Positions 55,985-64,000 of a DNA stretch of 64,000 nucleotides are shown piece by piece. Source of the stretch: Temnothorax longispinosus (Eukaryota; Arthropoda; Insecta; Hymenoptera; Formicidae); contig NC_092367.1 in NCBI RefSeq assembly GCF_030848805.1, positions 10,993,591 through 11,057,590 on the forward strand, read 5' to 3'. A model generated the notes under the pieces. That model was not told where the DNA came from, searched no databases, and worked only from the letters and a program-made list of their open reading frames with translations. The position numbers and the translations under genes are program-made. The stretch's first letter is position 1. Each line of letters begins with the position of its first letter.

Positions 55985-57465
55985 GTTTCTGCCGCGAATC
56001 CGTCCTTCAGCCTCCTTCCTTCCCGTCTCAGCTCTTCTCTATTTAGCCCACTCCCTCTTTTTCCCATCCTCCTTCTTCTAACTCCTTTGACTCCCCTTTT
56101 CCTCTTATTCTTTCCCCCTCTAGTTTTATCATCCATTCATCTCCTCCCTCTTCTTCATCCAATACCCATCCCACCGCTTCCTGCCAACTTCCGTTTCCTG
56201 ATTCCCATCTCCTACATTCTTCCTATACATGCTCTCACGATTCCTCCCTATGTTCATATAACCTACATATCTTTTTCTCTTCCACTTCCCAGTAACTGCT
56301 TTCTCTCATTTCATTCTCTAATCTAAATCTCGCCACCCTTCTCCATCTGCTCTCACCCCATCCCTTCTTCAGATATCCCGGGATACCCTCTCCTTTTATA
56401 AACTTGTACCATTTATTATAATCTGATTGCTCGATCTTCTCCCATCTCTCTTTCCTTTGCGTCTCCTTATCTCCTCCAAACAGCCTAATAAACCATTCAT
56501 CTCCAGCATCTCCTCTCAGCCTTTCCAACTCTTTTAACTTCACTCCTCTGTCTTTGAAGAACTTTCCTCTCTCTCTCTCTTTCCCAGCTTGAGCTTGCTT
56601 TCCCTTCCTTCTCCCTTCCCTTCAGCTCTTCCCAACATAGCCTCGCCAGTTCACTTCCTTTACCCTCCTCTAACTTTTTCTCAAATCTCCATGTCCTCAT
56701 CCCTGCTCTCTCTCTTAATTTTCCCCTTTGCAGCTCCTCCCTAACAAGATACCACGGTGTTCTCCCGTCCACCCCCAAGACCCATCTGATATACCTTTCT
56801 CCCATCCTTTCCATTTCTTCCCTTTTTCTCCATCCCCATATTTCCGCTCTATATCCCAACTAGTCTTTCTAGCATGCTCCTTATTTGGTCCTCGTCCTCC
56901 GCAATTAGCACTACATTATCCGCATAAGCCGAAGTATACACCCTCTTCCCTCCTAGCATTATCCCTTCCCACTTAACTATACCCATTTCCTTTTCCAAAT
57001 CCGCTAGTAACACGTTGAACGGGCTCAACGGGCACCCCTGCCTTACCCCCCTCCCCGTCCAGAACACTTCTCCCATTTCGTTTTCCCCTCTTACCCTACT
57101 TTTCGTCTCCCTTAGAATCTTCTCCGTCCTTCTCACCAATCCTTCCCTTATTTCTCTTTCTCTCACAGCTTTTATTAGCACTCCTCTATCCACCGAGTCA
57201 AACGCCGCTTTCAGGTCCATGAAACATGCTATCAATTTTCTCCCTTTCTTCTCTAGCCTTCTGTTCACCAAGTAGTTCAGCACATAGATGTTGTCTATTG
57301 TTCCCATCCCCTTTCTAAAACTTGTCTGATTCTGTGGTACTATTCTCTTTCCCTCTAACTCCTCTCTTAACCTCTCCGCCAGAATGGCCGTGTGCACCTT
57401 ATATAAAGACGGCATTATTGTCACCCCTCTGTACTCCTCCGCCCTTTTTCCTTCCCCTTTTTTTA
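55985..57465 (-). pseudogene. LINE family A copy 2 ORF2, reverse transcriptase and C-terminus
   Basis: 57424-56849 encodes LYKVHTAILAERLREELEG, FRKGMGTIDNIYVL, DLKAAFDSVDRG, VRQGCPLSP and AYADNVVLI. The second catalytic aspartate of YADD is Asn here. Pieces at 56859-56497 (YRAEIWGW, RYIRWVLGV) and 56543-56235 (KWYKFIKGEGIPGYLKKGWGESRW) complete the C-terminal region in shifted frames. A zinc-knuckle-like WEHVWEEC segment is near 56200. Confidence 0.85.
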
Positions 57466-57594
57466 CAAATAAGTGTCCGATTTTGCTCGATAAAACAATA
57501 GCTAAATAATAGAAACGGCCAAATTACGAGCTATTAATAGGTGTATATTATTATAGGTGTATATATTTATTAAAATCAATTTAACAACGAATGT

Positions 57595-57660
57595 GTTCGC
57601 AATATAAAAAAACAACGTTGACGTTTCGAGCCTTACTTGGCCTTCTTCAGAACAAACCGC
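57595..57660 (-). ncRNA. hammerhead-ribozyme-like motif of the Penelope-like element
   Basis: On the minus strand: CTGAAGA, stem AGGCC-loop-GGCT, CGAAACGTCAACGTT. This gives C3-U4-G5-A6-N7-G8-A9, a stem II, G12-A13-A14-A15.1, a 3-bp ACG/CGU stem III with UCAA loop, and U at the cleavage position. Stem I pairing is not obvious. Hammerhead motifs are established in Penelope-like terminal repeats. The right-arm copy (about 60425-60470) has TCTAAAGA and a broken stem III. Confidence 0.5.
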
Positions 57661-57971
57661 ATAATTCTAATTTAATCGCTTCATAAACTTTAACGCATCA
57701 AATCACACTAAAAAGGACTGAAAATTCGCAACCGTCGCAACATGTAAAAAGTCAAACACCTCAGGTATTCGTCAAATGTATATTGTCGGTCGTCTCCTCT
57801 GCCGCAGGAACAAGGTGAACATCCGTGATGTCCCTGCATTCGCGAATCTTTATGTCACCCGACCGTCTTAATGGCAACTGAACACAGTATAAAATTATGA
57901 TAAGAGACGCGAATAATTAAGTAAAAATTTGTTAAGCGGGACACTCACATAAGAAGTCAGTGCAGCGAAAG

Positions 57972-58898
57972 GGTGACCCCTCATTTTATCTCAGCCCAAA
58001 ACATCTCAGCAAAAATATCTCGTCTATAATATCTCAGTCCAAAATGTCTCAGTCCAAAAATATCTCAGTCCAAAATGTCTCAGTCCAAAAATATCTCAGT
58101 CCAAAATGTCTCAATCCAAAATGTCTCAGTCCAAAAATATCTCGGTCCAAAATGTCTCAATCCAAAAATATCTCAGTCCAAAAATATCTCAGGCAATAAT
58201 GTATCGAACAAAAATATCTCAATTAAAATAATATTGGTGGGATGAAACGTCTGCTGGATTCATTAACGTTCTAAATCGTCGATTTAAATGATCCGGGTAC
58301 ATGTTTCTAGTGTTGGCTTAATTGTTTGTGATTTATTATATTATTGTTATTATTTGTATATTCAGTTGATTAGAATAATTTATTATCAATGTATGGCTGT
58401 TCATGAAATGTGATACTAATTAAATGTAATATTAATTTTGTCTCCACGCATGGAAAGTCCACGCATGTACTTTGAAGGCACACTATGTGTCTGGTTTAAT
58501 AATAGTGGAGCCCCCCGCAGGGGGGCGGAACCTACTGCCTCCACGCATACACTTTCCACGCGAGACGAGTTGTCACATGGGTTTACAACTGTCCTAATAC
58601 TAATTAAATGTAATATTAATTTTTTATAATGATATTTTGTAATAAAAAGTTGTAACATGTAATTGATTATAATGATATTGTGTAATATTAATTGTATGAT
58701 GTACCTTCGAAGTTAATTATTGTCAGAGATATTTTTGAACTGAGACATTTTGGACTGAGACATTTTTGGACTGAGATATTTTTGGACTGAGACATTTTGG
58801 ACTGAGATATTTTTGGACTGAGACATTTTGGACTGAGATATTTTTCCCGAGACTTTTTTGTATGAGATCATTTAGGAGAGACATTTTGACTGGGAACC
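57972..58898. mobile_element. foldback element with tandem-repeat inverted ends, 9-bp target duplication
   Basis: Inserted in the left Penelope arm with a perfect 9-bp duplication CAGCGAAAG (57963-57971 and 58899-58907); the right arm shows the empty site near 60110. The ends are GGTGACCC and GGGAACC. Each end carries a tandem of CTCAGTCCAAAA(A)TATCT / CTCAGTCCAAAATGT units (57990-58215) and the inverse (58725-58885). The core holds CACGCATACACTTTCCACGC and CACATGGGTT, shared with the palindrome at 8080-8430. No ORF. Confidence 0.88.
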
Positions 58899-59154
58899 CA
58901 GCGAAAGATACGGAGACTTCCTTCATCGTCTCAATAGTATGTGTGATTATCGCAAGAGATTACAAGCGACTGTGGCAATGCTCGCTTCGGAATGGCACGG
59001 ATTGTTGTTAAAATTTCATATGAGATAATACGTTCAGAATATCAAAATAGGCATCGTTCAATAACTCCGTGTCCTTGTTTAAGTTTATACCGTTTGCCTG
59101 TTCCTTTATATGTATAATCTCCGCCGTTAATCTTTTTTTATAATTATGTTCGAT

Positions 59155-59490
59155 TTACAAAATGCGAGCATTGTCCCAATCAAATGTATGACCGAATTTC
59201 ACGCTATGTTCAGAAACCACCGTGTGCTTTGTTTTATCTAATCTAATGTTGCTTTTATGCTCTTTTAATCTCGTTTGGAGTTGCCTCTTTGTCTGGCCGA
59301 CATAAGAAGCATCACAATTTTTGCAATCGATCTTATAAATTACATCAGTGTTTGTGAGAAGAGCGTTCTTATCTTTATGAACCTTAATAATGTTGTTAAG
59401 TTTATTTAAAATGCGATATCCCACTAAATTTTCCGATTTATCCACTATGATTTTTGAAATAGAATTTAAATATGGAATGGCAATGAAACT
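59155..59490 (-). pseudogene. Penelope GIY-YIG endonuclease domain, left-arm copy
   Basis: The minus strand encodes SFIAIPYLNSISKII, then VDKSENLVGYRILNKLNNIIK and the GIY-YIG core VIYKIDCKNCDASYVGQTKR..RLKEHKSN..HSVKFGHTFDW, and stops at 59155. This domain nicks target DNA for Penelope-like insertion. The frame begins at the dimer centre, so the reverse transcriptase is missing. It lacks three codons (about ASA) present in the other arm. Confidence 0.88.
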
Positions 59491-59515
59491 TTTTTCTTTT
59501 TGTAAACTTACTGCA

Positions 59516-59859
59516 GTTTCATTGCCATTCCATATTTAAATTCTATTTCAAAAATTATAGCCTCAGCAGTGGATAAATCGGAAAATTTAGTGGAATATCG
59601 CATTTTAAATAAACTTAACAACATTATTAAGGTTCATAAAGATAAGAACTCCCTTCTCACAAACACTGATGTAATTTATAAGATCGATTGCAAAAATTGT
59701 GATGCTTCTTATGTCGGCCAGACAAAAAGGCAACTCCAAACGAGATTAAAGGAGCATAAAAGCAACATTAGATTAGATAAAACAAAGCACACGGTGGTCT
59801 CTGAACATAGCGTGAAATTCGGTCATACATTTGATTGGGACAATGCTCGCATTTTGTAA
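59516..59859 (+). pseudogene. Penelope GIY-YIG endonuclease domain, right-arm copy
   Basis: Same domain in opposite orientation, open from the dimer centre to TAA at 59857-59859; it differs from the left copy at only a few residues (VEYRILN for VGYRILN, KNSLL for KNALL). The catalytic-type residues YKI, YVGQT, R..R..EH and a downstream H/N region are present. Downstream, 59860-60110 reads onward in frame-like fashion (EQANDINLNKD) past the TAA. Confidence 0.88.
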
Positions 59860-60547
59860 ATCGAACATAATTATAAAAAAAGATTAACGGCGGAGATGAT
59901 ACATATAAAGGAACAGGCAAACGACATAAACTTAAACAAGGACACGGAGTTATTGAACGATACTTATTTTGATATTCTGAACGTATTATCTCCTATGAAA
60001 TTTTAACAACAATCCATGCCCTTCCGAAGCGAGCATTGCCACAGTCGCTTGTAATCTCTTGCGATTATCACACATACTATTGAGACGATGAAGGAAGTCT
60101 CCGTATCTTTCGCTGCACTGACTTCTTATGTGAGTGTCCCGCTTAACAAATTTTTACTTTAATTATTCGCGTCTCTTATCATAATTTTATACTGTGTTCA
60201 GTTGTCATTAAGACGGTCGGGTGACATAAAGATTCGCGAATGCAGGGACATCACGGATGTTCACCTTGTTCCTGCGGCGGAGGAGACGACCGACAATATA
60301 CATTTGACGAATACCTGAGGTGTTTGACTTTTTACATGTTGCGACGGTTGCGAATTTTCAGTCCTTTTTAGTGTGATTTGATGCGTTAAAGTTTATGAAG
60401 CGATTAAATTAGAATTATGCGGTTTGTTCTAAAGAAGGCCAAGTAAGGCTCGAAACGTCAACTTTGTTTTTTTGTATTGCGAACACATTTGTTGTTAAAT
60501 TGATTTTAATAAATATACACCTATTAATAGCTCGTAATTTGGCCGTT

Positions 60548-62330
60548 TCCCTTTTTTTATGATTGGCGCGATTATTCCCTCCTTCCAATTTTCCGGCCAA
60601 TCTCTCCCGTTCCATATCCTGTTGATATATTTTTATGCCCAATTTTCCAACTCCTTTCCCCCTCGCTTCCATACCTCGCCTAGAATCCCATCCCTTTCCA
60701 TTGCCTTTCCATCCTTTAACTTCCTTATAACTCTCCTCATTTCTTCTAGGCTTATCTCCTCTTCCTCCTCTCCTTCCTTTTTTTTCCTCCCACCTTTCTT
60801 TCCCATCCTCACCCTCCCCTCTACCCCTCCCAACAACTTCATAAAGTGTTCTTTCCATTCTTCCTCTTCTATTCTTTCCTCAATTCCCCTTCTCTTTTTA
60901 CTCTCCTTATTTACTATCTCCCATACCTCCGCCTTCCTCCTTGCTCCCTCCACTTTTCTCTCCCATCTCTGGTTCTCTTCTTCCTTTTTTCTCTTACACA
61001 ACTCCCTAAACTTTTTCCTCTTTTCTTTGTAAGCGCTGCCCTCCCCTTTTTCTTTCCTCCAATCCCTTAATTTTCTTCTTGTCTTTTACTTTACTTCTCT
61101 ACAATCCTTATCCCACCATCCCACCTTCCCCTTCTTATTTCCATCCATCTCCTCCTCTACCCTTTTTATTGCCTCTGTTATTCTTGGTTCTATTTCTTCC
61201 CATTCCTTATTTAACTCTTCCACTTTTTTTCCACTTCTTCTATTTTTTCAATAAACCTCTTTACTCCTTTCTCGTTCCACACCCCCCCGCTTCTTTTCTT
61301 CCACCCTCTTCTTTTGCCTTTCTCCTCATTCCCCCTTCTTAATACTAATTCCAAGGGGTGATGATCCGAGTCCACTCTACCCCCCACTATCATGCTCTCT
61401 ATCTTCTCTCTTACTTCTCCTTCCCCTATTACATAGTCAATCACCGTATCTCCTCTTCCCCCCGTGAAAGTAAACTTCCTCTTTTCGTCTCCTCTCACAT
61501 TTCCATTGAATATCTCCCATTCTCTTTTCTCTAAGCTATTTACCAGTAACCTCCTCTCTCTGTCTATCTTTTTATCTTTCGAACTTTTTCCCCCTCCCAA
61601 CCGTCCTCCCCCCTCCTCTTCCTCTATCCTTCCACCTTCTTGTCCAGTCCTCGCGTTAAAATCTCCTCCAATTATCGTAAACCTTCCTTCTTCTTTCTTT
61701 TCCATTATATGTCCCAACTCCAGTAAGTTCTCCTCCATCTTCTTTTTCTTTGAATACCCCTATAATACTCCAGTTCTTGCCTCCTATCCTAACCTTTCAC
61801 GCTATCAAACCCTTTCTATCTATTTCTATTTCCGTTCCCTTCTCTTTTATCCTTTTTCTTATTCCCATTATTATCCCTCCTATTGCTATGCCTTTTTTAT
61901 TTTTCTTCTTTGCCATGTGCACTCCCCATTCGTACCCTTTTGGCAGCCTTCCCCTTATTCTTTCCCAGCCCTTTTCTCCTATCCAAGTCTCTACCATGAT
62001 CAACACATCTTCTTTCTTCAGCCCTTCCCAGAAATCCTTATCTTTATTTTCCAAACCAGCTACGTTCCAGAATACCATCCTCCAAACTGACTTTCTTCCC
62101 CCTTCCCCTTCTCTTCTAACCTTTGTATTGCCATTCTCTACATCCCTCTCTCTAACCTCTTCATCTCTTACTCCCTCATTCCTACTCCTCTCATTCCGCC
62201 TTCTCCTTCTCCCTCTCTCTCCCCCCTCTCTTCCTTCTCCCCCTTCACCTCTCTCACTCTCTCCTCTAGTCCTCCCTTCTCTCCTTCTCTTTTTCTACTC
62301 TTCTTATAACTGTCCTGTCTGATCTCTCTC
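60548..62330 (-). pseudogene. LINE family A copy 2 ORF2, endonuclease and RT N-terminal part
   Basis: 62078-61797 encodes VFWNVAGLENKDKDFWEGL and VETWIGEKGWERI; 61738-61211 encodes IIGGDFNARTGQEGG, GGRGDTVIDYVI and DSDHHPLELVL. 61001-60633 covers the linker and the GDGI-like RDGILGEVWKRGG segment, here ME-RDG, up to the WPENWKEG region broken by the Penelope insertion. Frames shift near 61790, 61100 and 60620. Confidence 0.85.
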
Positions 62331-62336
62331 CCTCTT

Positions 62337-63363
62337 CTACTCCCCCTGCTTTTGCCCTAGATCTCTCTTGTCTTCTTTCTCTTTCCCTTTCCCTGCCTCC
62401 CAACACCTCCCTGTACTATCACTGAGCATGTCTCTTACCTCATCCCACACCCACCACTCTCCATCTATCCATACCTTTCCCTGCCCTATCCGCACTTTTT
62501 TACCCTCTCCCCTTGCCTTCCATGCAATTTGAATTACCCTCCTTCTTATCCTCCTTTCCTCCCACGTTAGATCTTCCTCAATCCAAGTATTTTCATCTTT
62601 CAATTTCCACTTATTTCTCATTATTCTTGCCTTCTCTTTCTTACTTCCTCTTACATACCTCCGTATGGCAGTGGTAAGAGTAGGAAGTGAGGAAGAGAGA
62701 GAAGGGAGCTTCTCTCTCCTTCTCGCATCTATTTTTCTGATTTTCTCTATCTTAACCTCCACTCCTATCTTTTCATCACCTCCTCTATTCTCCTCTTTAT
62801 TCCTCCCGCAGCCTCTTTTACTCCTTTTATCACAACGTTTCTCTTCTTTTCTCCCCTCCCCCCTTCTCAGTTCTCCGCTTCCTTTTGCACCTTTCCTCCT
62901 TCGTACCCTCCCTCCTTAGACTCCATTCTCATCCCTTTCAGTTTTCGTTCCAAGTCATCTATTCTCTCCTTAAATTTCTCTCTTTCCGCGCTCCACTTCT
63001 CCTTTCGCGCTCTTAACTCGTTTCTTATCTTCTCTACTTGACTTGCTCCTTAAAACCCTCCCTGAACTCTTCTCTCATGCTCCTAAAACCCTCTCTCAAT
63101 TCGCTAATTATCTCCCTCAGCTCTTTCTCACCTACCTCCGTTTCCGATTTAGGCGACCTTGCCGTCATATTGCTTCTCTTGAAAGCTACCTCCTTCTCTT
63201 CCCCCCCACTCTTATCTAAATTATCCCTCTTCCTTTTCCAAAACTCTTTTAAAGTTCTCGTGCTCCCCCTGCTCTTTGTACTCCCTCTTCTACCTCTATC
63301 CTTTTCTTTTACTTTATCTATCGCTTTCTTTATCTCCGTTCCGCTTTCTTTCTCTTCGCTCAT
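62337..63363 (-). pseudogene. LINE family A copy 2 ORF1
   Basis: The ATG at 63363 starts MSEEKESGTEIKKAIDKVKEK; the open frame reaches further up through the MITE. 63363-63034 ends early at a stop, and the coiled coil continues in other frames to 62762-62337, which carries IEEDLTWEERRIRRRVIQ and the Trp-rich tail VWIDGEWWVWDEV. Same organisation as ORF1 of copy 1. Confidence 0.75.
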
Positions 63364-63380
63364 CCTGCCTACTCTGGCTG

Positions 63381-63491
63381 GGTTCCACTTATCGCTCACA
63401 ACGCTCGCGAGCATCATTTCGTCCTTGTTTAACATTTGACAAACAACAAGGATGAAATGATTCCACGAGCGTTGCGAGCGATAAGTGGAAC
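63381..63491. mobile_element. ~110-bp hairpin MITE in the LINE A copy 2 5' UTR
   Basis: Inverted arms GTTCCACTTATCGCTC.CAACGCTCG and their inverse, including ATCATTTCGTCCTTGTT / AACAAGGATGAAATGAT, around a short ACATTTGAC loop. No convincing target duplication. It lies about 20 bp upstream of the ORF1 ATG and is absent from copy 1. Confidence 0.75.
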
Positions 63492-63893
63492 GCACCCTCT
63501 GTGTCTCGCTTTTTCCTTTACCTGTGCTATACTCTCTACCTCGCACCACCGCACGTACCTCCGTTCGCCTGCCGAGTCGCCCCTCTACACCGGCTATCGT
63601 TCACTCCCTGCCTAGCGCTACCGCACGCGTCTCGGCTCAACTATCGCGTCGCCTCTCTACACCAACTATCGTTCGCGCCGTACCCTTGCCCGTGCCTTGT
63701 CACTTTTCTTCCCTTTAATCCCTTTTTCCCGCTCCTCCTTCTCTCTCCCCTCTCTCCTCCACACTCACTCACCTTCACTCCTCCCTTCTCGCACACTCTC
63801 ACCCTCCTCAGCCTCCACCAACTCTCCCTTCTAATCACTTTATTCTCGCACACTCTCACACCTGTCACCTCGATCGTTCCGGAAACGGAAGTC

Positions 63894-64000
63894 TTCGTGT
63901 GAGAAGAACATATTTAATTTAATTATTTTTTAAAATATTAGAGATTGCTGAATACGAATATAAAATTTACCAAAATGTATTTTGTTGTTATTGCTTTTGT
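63894..64000. other. right edge, AT-rich, nothing recognised
   Basis: Host flank beyond the 5' end of LINE A copy 2. No feature seen. Confidence 0.5.

Larger units (their letters stand above)
57466..60546. mobile_element. head-to-head dimer of 5'-truncated Penelope-like retroelements
   Basis: Two arms are inverse copies around a ~25-bp centre (59490-59515): left arm 59490 down to 58908 plus 57971 down to about 57511, right arm 59516-60546. Each arm codes outward for a GIY-YIG endonuclease and ends with a repeat holding a hammerhead-like motif. An imperfect duplication TTCCC(C)TTTTTTTA lies at 57452-57465 and 60547-60559. The element is inserted in ORF2 of LINE A copy 2. The reverse transcriptase part is absent. 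Confidence 0.87.
55985..63893 (-). mobile_element. non-LTR retrotransposon, family A, copy 2 (3' end missing, invaded)
   Basis: The 5' end at about 63893 reads GACTTCCGTTTCCGGAAC on the minus strand, matching copy 1. ORF1 (63363-62337) and ORF2 (62330-60548 and 57465-55985) follow. The family's GGGTTGGGTACGTCCC 3' tail is absent, so the 3' end has been lost, which is unusual because LINEs normally truncate at the 5' end. ORF2 is split by a Penelope-like dimer. The plus strand is polypyrimidine, giving many spurious Ser/Pro/Leu-rich frames. Confidence 0.88.

Noticed and set aside
57990..58215. Regular short direct repeats resembling a CRISPR array
   Set aside because: Units are contiguous with no unique spacers, an inverse array ends the same element, and the context is a eukaryotic transposon.

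Overview
The window looks like nuclear DNA of an insect, most likely a hymenopteran such as an ant (inferred from gene structure, AT-rich background and transposon types; not proven). It holds parts of two host genes on the + strand and is otherwise dominated by nested mobile elements. Almost every mobile-element ORF is broken.

Host genes. (1) A large transmembrane leucine-rich-repeat protein of the chaoptin/artichoke-like kind. Five exons lie between 28609 and 45032 and the N-terminal exons are missing. Introns of 0.3-6.2 kb are stuffed with transposons. (2) A VTA1 (ESCRT-III/Vps4 cofactor) homologue, exons at 48226-48340 and 52052-53631. It has an internally duplicated exon, an Ala/Ser/Gly minisatellite exon, two in-frame TAA codons and frameshifts, so this copy appears dead.

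Layout. 1-22975 is a nest of insertions lying between two inverted copies of a Penelope-like terminal repeat (477-805 and 22640-22975). Inside it are: a palindromic element split by a decayed non-LTR retrotransposon (family A copy 1, 1266-6360, 16-bp target duplication); an inverted repeat pair (6782-7298); a long palindrome (7752-14336) split by a nearly intact Ty3/gypsy element (8439-13633, 166-bp LTRs, tRNA-Pro primer site); and a second non-LTR family (B copy 1, 14479-22121) that itself carries three further insertions. 22976-28600 holds a GC-rich repeat, a broken hAT-type transposase and a short MITE. 28600-45032 is the LRR gene; its introns hold an ORF1-only family A derivative, a palindromic element, pogo-like elements and family B copy 2. 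45297-48200 holds a second pogo-like element and MITEs. The VTA1 first intron holds a Helitron (48352-51930) carrying a foldback element with a ~255-bp higher-order tandem array. 54470-55350 is another palindrome. 55985-63893 is family A copy 2 (minus strand), split by a head-to-head Penelope-like dimer (57466-60546) that is itself split by a foldback element (57972-58898).

The most useful property of the window is that many insertions can be dated relative to each other, and several small elements are delimited to the base because removing them and one target duplication restores a reading frame or a palindrome arm. Recurrent themes are long-arm palindromic elements, short (2-3 bp) target duplications for CCCAG- and TTA-targeting MITEs, and a hammerhead-like core motif in the Penelope-type repeats.
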